Counted from the stretch's first letter, positions 40,419 through 48,731 are shown. The stretch: DNA of 49,173 nt from an uncultured Coriobacteriaceae bacterium (GCA_947426865.1 CANEFS010000006.1:1-49173); one strand, 5' to 3'. A program made the numbers and translations. Notes: a model not told the origin generated them from the letters alone.

Positions 40419-41705
40419 TTAGTTATAGGCAAAAACGCGGACGTTCACCGAAACGGGGCGCCCGATATCGGCGTCTTTCACCGAGCTATACGTCGCAAAG
40501 TTGTTCGCGGTTCCTGTACGCAAAGGATACTCACCGTAGTCGACGGCGCGATTGGTGGCGTACAAGTTTCCGTAGATTTTCTCGGAAAGAACGAAGACAA
40601 GATAGGACGCGCGATTCTTGACGACCAAAATCGAGTCGTTACCTGTTGGCGCGGCGAAGGGCTCTCGGTTAATGAAGTAGAAGTTTTGCGTGGCGTTCGT
40701 GTTGCCGGCGTCGGTTTGCATGAACGTGCCGAGCTTTCCCAAAACACCGGCCGACTCGTACGCGGCCTCGACGGTGTAGGCGAGGCGACCGCCCACCATC
40801 GTCGCCGCGGCGGGCTTGATAGGAGTTGGCAGCGTAAGCGAAATGGTGTTCGTCGCCAGGTCGTCGGCGAGCGTGTAGGCGGAAAGCGCGTAGTACGTGC
40901 CGCTCTTTGCCGGGTTGGCGCGCGGCGTTAAAATCGCGTGGCCTTCCGAAACACTGGGCGGTGCTGCAAAACGTCCTTGCGATGTGACAACTTGTTTGGG
41001 CTCGGCCATGCCGGGGCGCCAGAGGTAGGCGGTGGAGTCGGCGCGCGTTTGCGTTCCGCCCGTTTTTGGCATGACCTGAAACAGGACGGCATTTCCGCTG
41101 GCGACAAACTGGGGGGCGTCCCATTGCTCATCAGCCGAAAAAAGCTTGACGGGAGTTCCGCTCATGCGCCCGTTAGAAAACGCGGATCCGTAGAGCGCCC
41201 AGGCTCCCGTAGTCGTGTCGACCTCAAGCCAGCTATACGCTTCGTCAGATGCATGTGCTTCTTGGATGACCGTCATGAGAGACGCGTCGATGGGTTTCTC
41301 TAAAACGGTGGAAAGATTTCCGGAAGCAAGTGACAAAACACCTGCTTTTACGAGGGGATTTGCTCCAGCACCTTGGATGAGGGCGGCCGACCAGTAGCCC
41401 TCGGCAGGTTGAAGAATCGTGCCCGCGGCGAGATTATAATTGGCGGTTTGCGCCATGTGAGGAGGGTTTTGGTCCGTCTCCGCAAAATCGTCCATGACAG
41501 AAATAATGTTGTCACCCGTGACGGAAAGAAGCGTGTTTGTGCTGTCGTCATTTTTTTGCACGCAGCCCGTCGCGGCCGACACTCCTCCGGCAATCGTTGC
41601 GATAGCGCCCAAGGCTCCCACGCCTTTGAGAAGGTCCCGGCGCGTTACGCCTTTGCGTTCAGGTGTAATTGGGCGTTTGTTGTGTTCTGTTTTTATGTCG
41701 TTCAT
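40419..41705 (-). CDS. Tat-exported lipoprotein, predicted beta-propeller-like
   Basis: A 428-residue envelope protein. The N-terminus carries a twin-arginine motif (TRRDLLKG, Arg22-Arg23), a hydrophobic stretch and a lipobox ending ATGC (Cys48), so it is probably exported folded and lipidated. The mature part alternates short beta-like blocks with Gly/Ser/Thr turns (AYSWLEVDTTTGAWALYG, WDAPQFVASGNAVLFQVMP, TAYLWRPGMAEPKQVV), suggesting a WD/Kelch-like propeller without enzymatic motifs. AGGAAG precedes the ATG. It lies immediately upstream of the two-component genes on the same strand (130-nt gap) and divergent from a membrane protein. The function is unknown. Confidence 0.8.
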   Translation of the reverse strand: MNDIKTEHNKRPITPERKGVTRRDLLKGVGALGAIATIAGGVSAATGCVQKNDDSTNTLLSVTGDNIISVMDDFAETDQNPPHMAQTANYNLAAGTILQPAEGYWSAALIQGAGANPLVKAGVLSLASGNLSTVLEKPIDASLMTVIQEAHASDEAYSWLEVDTTTGAWALYGSAFSNGRMSGTPVKLFSADEQWDAPQFVASGNAVLFQVMPKTGGTQTRADSTAYLWRPGMAEPKQVVTSQGRFAAPPSVSEGHAILTPRANPAKSGTYYALSAYTLADDLATNTISLTLPTPIKPAAATMVGGRLAYTVEAAYESAGVLGKLGTFMQTDAGNTNATQNFYFINREPFAAPTGNDSILVVKNRASYLVFVLSEKIYGNLYATNRAVDYGEYPLRTGTANNFATYSSVKDADIGRPVSVNVRVFAYN

Positions 41706-41961
41706 AGCTTCCTATTTTACCAGCCTCTCCGAGAAAAACCGGGCGGGTCGGCGCGGGTGAAGAATCGCGCGAGCAAGGGAGGCCGGCGGCTTGCGAAGCG
41801 TCGGGCGAGTGCGCGTTGTGCAACGAGAGCACGCGCGAAGAGCCGGGCGAAGCCGCGACTCCGCAAGAGTTTCTCGGAAGTAAGAATAAAGAGAGCAAGG
41901 ACAGCATATAGCGATAGAATGAAATGCAAGGGGCAGGCGAGACCCAACGAATTTGAGGGAC

Positions 41962-43035
41962 ATGGCAAAGCACAGTAAGAACAATAATTCTGCGCAGTCG
42001 GAAAAGGCACGAGCGGAAAATGCACGAGCGAAAAATGCACGAGCGGAAAATGCGGCGACGCGCGTGCCTCGGCCAACCCGAGGCACGCCACGCGCTTCAA
42101 GCGACCCCGCGACAACGATTGCGCATCATGAGGCGCGTCCCATCGTCGTTGTCGGAATAGGGCTGGTAGCAGCAATTATTCTCTCGCTCGTCGTCCTTAT
42201 CACGACGACGCCGCTCTTTGGCCAGACGGTAGAAAGCATGGATCTCATGCCCGCGCTGGAGCATAATCCCTGGACGCTCGCGGCGTTTTTGCTTATGCTT
42301 TATTGCCTGGGCGCTGGCATTGCCCTCATCGTTCTTATCCTCAAAAAGATTTATCTACGCCGAACAATTCGCTACATCTTCGCGGCCATCTCGGTTGCTG
42401 GTTTCATTTTTATCGCAGCGCTTTGCTTCCTCTCAATCGTCGAGGTATCGTTTTACGGAAATTATTTTTACGGAATTTGCCGAGCGATGATTCTCATCCG
42501 CTGGCCGCTGCTGCTTTTTATGGGCGCGTCCTTTGGTATCGCCATGCCTGTTGGTGAAGCGCCCACAGCTCTCGAGAAAATCCGCCGTTACCCCCGCCGT
42601 TTGCGCATCCTGATTAGTATGGGCGTGCTGGCATGGACTTGCCTTGTGTTCCTGTTTTTAGAAGCATGGACGGACAAACTGCACCGCCTCGATTCCATTT
42701 TCCTCTTGCTCCATCGCATTAACGTCTTTATCGCAGAACCTCTTTTGCTCTTTTTGCTGCTAGGAATCTTTGTCACGATAGTCTTAATGTACCTTTTGCC
42801 GAGAAAACCAAGGCCCGAGCCGCTTGTGCCGCCCAGGCCTTTAGTGCGGTGTCTTTTCTGGATTCCGCTTTTTATTGTGGGGTTTTTCTGTGTGATAAGT
42901 GCGATGAGCTTGGTGCAAACTCCAGAGAGCTACGCGCTCGTTCGCCAGTTATTCTCGCTTACGCCGCTCACATTTTCTGTTATGGGTGTGGCCGGCATTT
43001 CGTTTGGCGTCGCATTCTCGCAAATGCAAAGCTAA
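41962..43035 (+). CDS. Multi-span membrane protein of unknown function
   Basis: A 357-residue protein with a hydrophilic, Ala/Arg/Asn-rich lead (about 60 residues) that includes three exact 15-bp DNA repeats (encoding ARAEN/ARAKN). About eight membrane helices follow (for example VVVGIGLVAAIILSLVVLIT, ILIRWPLLLFMGASFGIAM, EPLLLFLLLGIFVTIVLMYLL), plus short basic loops. No family motif is recognised. The start is uncertain. ATG at 41962 has GAGGGA very close; a TTG at 41953 gives three more residues. The 256-nt divergent gap upstream contains GC-rich inverted repeats and a TAGAAT that could be a -10. Confidence 0.75.
   Translation: MAKHSKNNNSAQSEKARAENARAKNARAENAATRVPRPTRGTPRASSDPATTIAHHEARPIVVVGIGLVAAIILSLVVLITTTPLFGQTVESMDLMPALEHNPWTLAAFLLMLYCLGAGIALIVLILKKIYLRRTIRYIFAAISVAGFIFIAALCFLSIVEVSFYGNYFYGICRAMILIRWPLLLFMGASFGIAMPVGEAPTALEKIRRYPRRLRILISMGVLAWTCLVFLFLEAWTDKLHRLDSIFLLLHRINVFIAEPLLLFLLLGIFVTIVLMYLLPRKPRPEPLVPPRPLVRCLFWIPLFIVGFFCVISAMSLVQTPESYALVRQLFSLTPLTFSVMGVAGISFGVAFSQMQS
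42007..42051. repeat. 15-bp x3 repeat inside a membrane-protein gene
   Basis: GCACGAGCGGAAAAT, GCACGAGCGAAAAAT and GCACGAGCGGAAAAT follow without interruption. Only one base differs in the middle copy, so the array is recent compared with the degenerate intergenic ones. Confidence 0.9.
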
Positions 43036-43099
43036 GAGGCCGCGCCGCGCGATTTTTTGCGCTGGTAGCGTACTTATCGCGCGCGAAGTGCGCAATGCT

Positions 43100-43129
43100 G
43101 CCGGCGCCGCGCTTCTCGCAGCGGCCGGC
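43100..43129. repeat. GC-rich inverted repeat between convergent genes
   Basis: GCCGGCGCCGC and GCGGCCGGC arms can form a bulged stem in the 114-nt gap between the membrane-protein gene and the aldolase. The flanks are rich in GCGC. No T run follows, so its role as a terminator is uncertain. Confidence 0.4.
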
Positions 43130-43149
43130 GCGCTTTACAGCTTCTCGCG

Positions 43150-43815
43150 CTACGCTTCTTTGACGCTTGCCCAGTCCTTCTCGAAAGAAGCCAACCCCTG
43201 CTCGGTGAGCGGGTGCTTCAGGCACTTCTCGAGAGCGGCAAAGGGAACCGTCGCGATATCCGAGCCCAAAAGAGCCGCTTGCGTCACGTGATAGGGGGTG
43301 CGCAGGGAGGCGGCGATGATCTCAGTGTGCTCAGGCGAATAGTAATTTTTAACGGCCGTGATGATATTGGCGAGCTCCTCAACGCCGTCCTCTCCAATGT
43401 CGTCGAAGCGTCCGACGAACGGCGAGACGTAGCGGGCACCGGCGGCACACGCCATCAGCGCTTGCGTGACGTTGAAGATGAGGGTCATGTTGACGCTGAC
43501 ACCCGTCTCTTTCAGCTGCTTCGTTGCGGCAAGGGACTCAGCGCAAATGGGGAGCTTAACGACGATGTTGGGCGCAAGAGCTGCCAGGCGCTTTCCTTCC
43601 ACGACCATCTCTTCGGTGGTCGTGGCAGTGGACTCAGCCGAGACAGGAAGGCCTTCGCAAAGATGAGCAATTTTGACCATGTGATTCTCGAAATCGGCAA
43701 GCTTGCCGCCCGTGCGAGCGTAAAGCGTTGGATTCGTTGTCACGCCTGCCATGCAGCCCCAGCTCATGGCGGTCTTGATTTGCTCTAAGTCTGCGGTGTC
43801 GATGAAGAATTTCAT
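43150..43815 (-). CDS. Transaldolase-like fructose-6-phosphate aldolase (TalC/FSA)
   Basis: A 221-residue TIM-barrel class I aldolase of the small transaldolase/FSA group, acting on fructose 6-phosphate or sedoheptulose 7-phosphate. MKFFIDTADLEQIKTAMSWG, GVTTNPTL, the Schiff-base lysine in VVKLPI (Lys87) and YVSPFVGRFDDIG are all present. AAAGG lies 8 nt before the ATG. The short length (about 220 rather than 310-370 residues) separates it from classical transaldolase. FSA and true short transaldolases cannot be told apart by eye. It is a single gene between two stem-rich gaps, followed upstream by tRNA-Lys. Confidence 0.9.
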   Translation of the reverse strand: MKFFIDTADLEQIKTAMSWGCMAGVTTNPTLYARTGGKLADFENHMVKIAHLCEGLPVSAESTATTTEEMVVEGKRLAALAPNIVVKLPICAESLAATKQLKETGVSVNMTLIFNVTQALMACAAGARYVSPFVGRFDDIGEDGVEELANIITAVKNYYSPEHTEIIAASLRTPYHVTQAALLGSDIATVPFAALEKCLKHPLTEQGLASFEKDWASVKEA

Positions 43816-43855
43816 GGTGGACCTTTCTGCGAAATTGCGTCAATGAACGAAGAAA

Positions 43856-43931
43856 TGGTGCGCCCTGTGGGAGTCGAACCCACGACCTTGGGATTAAAAG
43901 TCCCCTGCTCTACCAACTGAGCTAAAGGCGC
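43856..43931 (-). tRNA. tRNA-Lys (TTT)
   Basis: GCGCCTT pairs with AGGGCGC. The anticodon loop CTTTTAA gives TTT, the T arm is GTGGG-TTCGACT-CCCAC, the discriminator is A and CCA is encoded. 76 nt, with AT-rich TATAGC/TAGTAT sequence upstream. Confidence 0.95.
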
Positions 43932-44042
43932 ACTGCGCTATACATACTAGCAAAAACGCAAGGCTCAAGACGCGAAAATACCAGCAAAATTCGATTTTGC
44001 CTCTTCCGAGAAGAAATTGCGCGCTTGGCGCGCGGCGAGAAA

Positions 44043-45302
44043 CTAAAGGGCCCAGGCTCCGTTTTGGAAGACGGGAATTTCTCGACCGTCGGGAAGCGTG
44101 CCCATTATGCTTAAGTCGTCGGCGCCTACCATGAAGTCGACGTGCGTTGCCGAATTGTTGACGCCGTTGTCCATCAGTTCCTCTACCGAAAGATCGAAGC
44201 CGCCCTCGTAGCACTCAGGGAAAGCTTTGCCCAGCGCAAAGTGGCAGCTTGCGTTCTCGTCAAAGAGCGTGGAGTAGAAAAGAATACCCGATTCGCGGAT
44301 GGGGGAATTTTTGGAAACGAGCGCGACTTCGCCCAGGTAGCAAGCGTTTTCGTCCGTCTCAATGATGGAGGTGAGGACCTCTTTGCCCTCTGCCGCATCG
44401 TAGTCGACAACTTTTCCATCCTTGAACTCAAACCAGAAATCGCGCACGACGGTGCCGGCGTGCACCAAAGGAAGTGCCGAGTGCAGGCGACCTTCTGCGC
44501 GCGTTCTGGCGGGAACGGAAAACACTTCTTCTGTGGGAACGTTGGGGAAAAACGAGACGCCGCCTTGCGTTTTGCAGGATCCGCCATCCCAAAGGTGCTT
44601 GTCTGCAAGGCCGACGATAAAATCGGTTCCGTTCGAGCTCGTGTAGTGGAGCGAGTCAAAGTGCAGCTCGTTCAGCTTGTTCTTCTTGGCCTCAAGTTCG
44701 GCGTTGTGCTCTTCCCAATTTTTGAGAGGATTCTCGCCAATGCGGGCCACGTCAAGAACGGCATCCCAAAGTTTCAGGATTGCCTCGCGTGCATCGATAC
44801 TCGGGAAGACTTTCTCGGCCCATTTTAGAGCGGGAACGCCGCCGATGCACCAGGTGTTGTAACCGAAATCCATGCCGCGACGCCATATTTTGCACTGCGT
44901 GTTGCGGGCCTTGCGAGCGGCGGCAATCTTTTTCGTGTCGAGCCCGTCAAAAGCGTCGGGGTCGTTGCTCTCCAGGAAGAGAAGGGCCGCTCCGTCCTCT
45001 GCCAGGTCGTTCAGCTGCTTCACTTTCCAGGCGGGGCAGGTCTCGAACCATTCTTTCGAGACGTACTTGTAGTCTTCCGCGTCTATTTTTTGGTCGTCCC
45101 AGATAACCGTTACGTGCTTGGCGCCCGCCTCATAGCCTGCATGAACAACGATGCGAGCAAACTCGTAGGCCTCAGGTGCGGCGGTCACCACGAGCTCTTG
45201 GTCTTTTTGAAGAGCCGCTCCCTTTTTCACGAGGAGCTCGGCGTATTTTTCCAGGCGGGGTTTCAAAGCCTGAAGGGCGTCTTGGAATTCTTGATCTGTC
45301 AT
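44043..45302 (-). CDS. M29-family metallo-aminopeptidase (AmpS/PepS type)
   Basis: A cytoplasmic broad-specificity aminopeptidase of 419 residues using two metal ions. The family marks are NVPTEEVFSVPARTRAEG (metal-ligand Glu), a second acidic set in SKNSPIRESGILFYSTLFDENASCH (Glu and His ligands) and NNSATHVDFMVG near the C-terminus (His and Asp ligands). The N-terminal Rossmann-like part (TAAPEAYEFARIVVHAGYEAGAKHVTVIWDD) is typical. AGAGAGG precedes the ATG. The leader contains an 18-bp tandem array about 70-140 nt upstream. Confidence 0.92.
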   Translation of the reverse strand: MTDQEFQDALQALKPRLEKYAELLVKKGAALQKDQELVVTAAPEAYEFARIVVHAGYEAGAKHVTVIWDDQKIDAEDYKYVSKEWFETCPAWKVKQLNDLAEDGAALLFLESNDPDAFDGLDTKKIAAARKARNTQCKIWRRGMDFGYNTWCIGGVPALKWAEKVFPSIDAREAILKLWDAVLDVARIGENPLKNWEEHNAELEAKKNKLNELHFDSLHYTSSNGTDFIVGLADKHLWDGGSCKTQGGVSFFPNVPTEEVFSVPARTRAEGRLHSALPLVHAGTVVRDFWFEFKDGKVVDYDAAEGKEVLTSIIETDENACYLGEVALVSKNSPIRESGILFYSTLFDENASCHFALGKAFPECYEGGFDLSVEELMDNGVNNSATHVDFMVGADDLSIMGTLPDGREIPVFQNGAWAL

Positions 45303-45369
45303 ACAAACCTCTCTTAAAACGTGGGTTTTCTTATGCTTAGTCTTTCCTATGCGTGGGCTTTTTTCAAAG

Positions 45370-45439
45370 CTTGGATTTCGCTTAAGTTTTGGATTTTACT
45401 TAAATCTTGGGGTCGCTTATATCTTGGGTTTCGCTTAGT
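45370..45439. repeat. 17-18 bp x4 tandem array upstream of the aminopeptidase
   Basis: Units start at 45370, 45388, 45406 and 45423 (18, 18, 17 and 17 nt) with consensus CTTGGRTTTCGCTTAAGT on the plus strand. Partial GTGGGYTTTT-like copies continue toward the gene. The aminopeptidase mRNA leader is correspondingly A/C-rich. Confidence 0.85.
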
Positions 45440-45477
45440 TTCACTTATATATATGTGTGTGTGGTTGGAATCTGTTG

Positions 45478-45981
45478 TTAAATTTTGAAAAGCGCCGCGT
45501 CCGTCTCACCCGAGGCATCGTCCAAGCAAAAATCGATAGCTTCGATAAGTTTAGGCGCAAGGCGATTCACATTCGTGGCGTCCGTTTTCGCCACAGGAAT
45601 TATTTTTCTCCAAAAATTCTGATTTCTAACCATGAAGGCGCTGTTCATGTAGAGTTGGCGCAATTCTCGAGGAGAAAATCCACGCTTAACATACCACTCC
45701 TTCGAGTTTTTCACTCCGTGTTCCTCGAGAAAATCACGCGCGTCACCTCGGGATTCAACTGGATTGGAAGGAATCATGTAGCCCTCGTGCCGCGCGATAT
45801 CCCAGACCAAATCATCTACGACAGGATAGAAAGTGAACTCGTCTACGAGCGCAACGTTGGCGAGACGCACGAGAGCGTCGGCTGTAATTTTATCGGGGAG
45901 AATGTAGGAAGAATCGTCTTGGCGGTGGAAAACAATGAGGGCGCGCAGAGCCTCGGCAAGTCTCCGATTGATGCGCTCCAT
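45478..45981 (-). CDS. Soluble protein of unknown function
   Basis: A 167-residue protein with no recognised family. It has an N-terminal helix pair (ERINRRLAEALRALIVFHRQ), a middle block with aromatic residues (VDEFTFYPVVDDLVWDIARHEGYM) and a basic block (KEWYVKRGFSPRELRQLYMNSAFMVRNQNFWRKII). It has no signal peptide, membrane helix or obvious metal site. GAGAGGAC precedes the ATG. It lies upstream of the aminopeptidase on the same strand, separated by the 18-bp array, with tRNA-Gly beyond. Composition does not mark it as foreign. Confidence 0.7.
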   Translation of the reverse strand: MERINRRLAEALRALIVFHRQDDSSYILPDKITADALVRLANVALVDEFTFYPVVDDLVWDIARHEGYMIPSNPVESRGDARDFLEEHGVKNSKEWYVKRGFSPRELRQLYMNSAFMVRNQNFWRKIIPVAKTDATNVNRLAPKLIEAIDFCLDDASGETDAALFKI

Positions 45982-46026
45982 GTCCTCTCTCCTTAATCCA
46001 AAAGCTCTTTAATTCCTAACAAAAAA

Positions 46027-46100
46027 TGGAGCGGGCGACGGGAATCGAACCCGCGTGGTCAGCTTGGGAAGCTGAAATTCTACCATTGAATCACGCCCGC
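46027..46100 (-). tRNA. tRNA-Gly (CCC)
   Basis: GCGGGCG pairs with CGCCCGC. The anticodon loop TTCCCAA gives CCC, the T loop is TTCGATT, the discriminator is T and CCA is encoded and directly followed by T6, which may help termination. 74 nt. Confidence 0.95.
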
Positions 46101-46126
46101 GCTTTGCTCCGTTTGGAACAGGAACG

Positions 46127-46132
46127 ATTGTA
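46127..46132 (-). promoter_or_regulatory. -10 box of tRNA-Gly
   Basis: TACAAT on the minus strand, 26 nt before the tRNA 5' end. A TTCAAT lies about 17 bp upstream as a weak -35. Confidence 0.5.
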
Positions 46133-46287
46133 CCAGATGGCGGATGGGGATTGAACGAAGCGGCCCAGGCTTCTGTGGCCCGCGCTCGGTAAGGTTTCGG
46201 TGCGTTGGGGGTGGGGTTTCAGCAAGATGGGCGGGACATACTTCAGCGACAGCACAAAAGTAATAAAGACGCAGAGAAGGGAGTTCC

Positions 46288-48693
46288 ATGGAACATCTAG
46301 CCGCCGCCTTTCAGGCGACTCACAACCCAACTATATTAAAGACAGCCCCCCGGCGCCGACGGGCCCAAAAAGGCGGGCGCACTGAAAGACGCAGAAAGAA
46401 ATTATCTTTCAAACTCTTCCTGTCTCTTCCCAGTCTCTCCCTCATCCTTATTCTCTCCGGACTTTTCTACCAGCACACACCCGCCCAGGCAACCGAGACC
46501 GAACCTACGCTGAACCATGTCGACGGTGCGGAGCTTTTCACTCATCATAAAAATCCCATGTCCTACATGCGCTTTATGCATTATCGCAACAGTGCGGGGC
46601 AGGTGGCGTATTGCACGGATTACGACAAGGAAGGGCCTGCCGACGGCGGAACGTTTTGGGACCAGGGGGCCGACGCCATCTATGGACCGCTCGAATACTA
46701 CGTCTCTCACGGTTACCCGGCGACAACTTACATTTCTGGTCAGTGGTGGTCGGCGGACGAGGCGGAGACGCTCACGCAACTTGCTATCTGGATTCATCGC
46801 GGCGGCGTTGGTCTGGACGGCACGTGCGTCAATTCCGAGGGGCAACATCAAAACATGCACAACATCGACGGCGACCCTCGTGACAGCACCCTTTTTGAAG
46901 CTGCTGTCAGTTTTTATTACGAGGGAATAAGCGGATACACCCCCTATGGCCTGCACTTTTGTTACCTCTGGAAGCAGCCAAATACCGCTACGCAAAATAT
47001 GCTCGTTGGTATCGTTTACAACGGAACAAACGATTTCACGTTGAAGAAAGTCTCCTCTGACTCCGACTGCACAACGGGCAACGACAACTACTCTTTAGCC
47101 GGCGCCGTCTACGGCATCTATTCTGATGAGGCGTGCAGCACGCTCGTGCAAACGGTCACGTTAGATGAGAAGGGCGAGGCCAACATTCCTGCCCTCACGC
47201 CCGGACCCTACTATATAAAAGAGCTTTCGCCGCCGATGGGCTATAAGCCAAACAGCAATGTTGTCTCGATAACGGCTCTTGGCGACCAAAGCCTGACAAC
47301 GACGGTCACAGATGACCCGTGGATGGACCAGATCAAGATTCAGAAAGCCGATTCCTGGACCTCGCTTTCGCAGAACAACACTCTTTATTCGCTTGCGGGT
47401 GCCGAGTTCGACATTGTGAAAAATGACCCGGCCCGAGAAACGATTGCCACGCTTGTCACGGATGAGACGGGCTCTGCGACCAGCGATTTTTTGCCCCTTG
47501 GCGACTATCAAGTTGTCGAGAAAAAAGCGCCTTTGGGATATGCGATTGCGAAAGGCTATTTTTCCTGTACGCTCACGCAAGAGCTTGCCGAGCAAGACAT
47601 TCCTTATCAGTTAGACGTACCGGAAGCTCCGCAGTACGACCCAGGTGAGATGCTCATCCAGAAAAACGATGCGGAAACAGGCGACGAAAAGCCGCTCGGG
47701 GGCGGAAGCTTAGCGGGCGCCCATTTCAAAGTTTCCTTCTTTGCAAGTTGCGCCGATCAAGACAATCTTCCCGAGACACCCACGCGGTCATGGACCCTCA
47801 AAACGGACAAAGACGGAAAAACTTCCTTGAAGCGCGCCTTTGAGAATCCCAACGTTTACCTGGAAGATGGCCCTTCTTTCTATCTTAACGAGGAGGGAAA
47901 GGTAGTGTTTCCGTTAGGAGTGGTGAAGGTGGAAGAGACGAAGGCGCCCGAGGGTTATATGTTGCCTGAGCGCACCGCTTGGTATTACACGATTTTGCCC
48001 ACAAACGACGGGGTGCGCGAACTTCACGTGGTCAACACCGTTTGGGTGCCCGAATCTCTTAAGCGAGGCGACCTTGAATTTATCAAGGCTCACGGCGAGA
48101 CGATGGCGCGCATGCGGCACATCCCCTTCAAAATCACCTCCCTTTCAACCGACGAGTCTCACCTCGTTACCACCGACGACAACGGGCATTTCTCGACTGA
48201 ATCTTCTAACTATGCACATTCCGAGAATACCAATGTGAACGATGGCGCCTTAGACGGCGAGACGGTGGATGAAGCGAAGTTGGACGATGTCTCGGGGACC
48301 TGGTTTTACGGGCATACTGACCCCGCGCGAACAAATCCTATAAACGACGAGGTGGGAGCGCTCCCTTACGACACGTATCGGATTCAAGAGTTGCCTTGCT
48401 CACAAAACGAAGGATTGAAGTTGGTGGATGTGACAGCCACTGTCAGCCGAGACAAGCAACTGGTCAAGTTTGGCACCATCGACGACGACCCCGAAGATCC
48501 TGTCGACCCAGAGGACCCTCCCGCAGAGGAGAGGAAGGAGGAAAAATCCTCTTCTGAAAAGCTTCCAAAAACGGGCGTCGCGACCTTTTCTGTCCTGGGG
48601 CTTCTTGGCGGAGGAGCGGCGAGTACCGTGGTGGGTGTCTCGAAGTTTAAAAAGGCGCATCCGGCAAAAAATCCCAACGGTCATGTCTGGTAA
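46288..48693 (+). CDS. LPXTG surface protein with thioester (TQXA) and SpaA-like domains
   Basis: A sortase-anchored adhesin or backbone-type pilin of 801 residues. After a basic lead and a signal helix (about 42-62), a thioester domain is visible. Cys109 (AYCTDYDKEG) and Gln164 in TQLAIW (the TQXA motif) should form an internal thioester able to bind host or surface amines covalently. Four Cna-B/SpaA-type modules follow, ending in E-box signatures (YYIKELSPPMGY, YQVVEKKAPLGY, VKVEETKAPEGY, YRIQELPCSQNEG) that support Lys-Asn isopeptide bonds. A Pro/Glu/Asp linker, LPKTG (759-763), a membrane helix and a positive tail complete it. GGGAG precedes the ATG. No sortase gene is in the window. Confidence 0.92.
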   Translation: MEHLAAAFQATHNPTILKTAPRRRRAQKGGRTERRRKKLSFKLFLSLPSLSLILILSGLFYQHTPAQATETEPTLNHVDGAELFTHHKNPMSYMRFMHYRNSAGQVAYCTDYDKEGPADGGTFWDQGADAIYGPLEYYVSHGYPATTYISGQWWSADEAETLTQLAIWIHRGGVGLDGTCVNSEGQHQNMHNIDGDPRDSTLFEAAVSFYYEGISGYTPYGLHFCYLWKQPNTATQNMLVGIVYNGTNDFTLKKVSSDSDCTTGNDNYSLAGAVYGIYSDEACSTLVQTVTLDEKGEANIPALTPGPYYIKELSPPMGYKPNSNVVSITALGDQSLTTTVTDDPWMDQIKIQKADSWTSLSQNNTLYSLAGAEFDIVKNDPARETIATLVTDETGSATSDFLPLGDYQVVEKKAPLGYAIAKGYFSCTLTQELAEQDIPYQLDVPEAPQYDPGEMLIQKNDAETGDEKPLGGGSLAGAHFKVSFFASCADQDNLPETPTRSWTLKTDKDGKTSLKRAFENPNVYLEDGPSFYLNEEGKVVFPLGVVKVEETKAPEGYMLPERTAWYYTILPTNDGVRELHVVNTVWVPESLKRGDLEFIKAHGETMARMRHIPFKITSLSTDESHLVTTDDNGHFSTESSNYAHSENTNVNDGALDGETVDEAKLDDVSGTWFYGHTDPARTNPINDEVGALPYDTYRIQELPCSQNEGLKLVDVTATVSRDKQLVKFGTIDDDPEDPVDPEDPPAEERKEEKSSSEKLPKTGVATFSVLGLLGGGAASTVVGVSKFKKAHPAKNPNGHVW

Positions 48694-48701
48694 AAGCTCT
48701 G

Positions 48702-48731
48702 TTTGGTGCACCAAATTAGCGGGCATATATA
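48702..48731 (+). promoter_or_regulatory. Promoter with palindromic operator upstream of the glutaredoxin-like gene
   Basis: A perfect 14-bp palindrome, TTTGGTGCACCAAA (48702-48715), covers a TTGGTG -35-like hexamer. A 17-bp spacer leads to TATATA (48726-48731), 26 nt before the start codon. The layout suits repression by a dimeric regulator. Confidence 0.6.
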
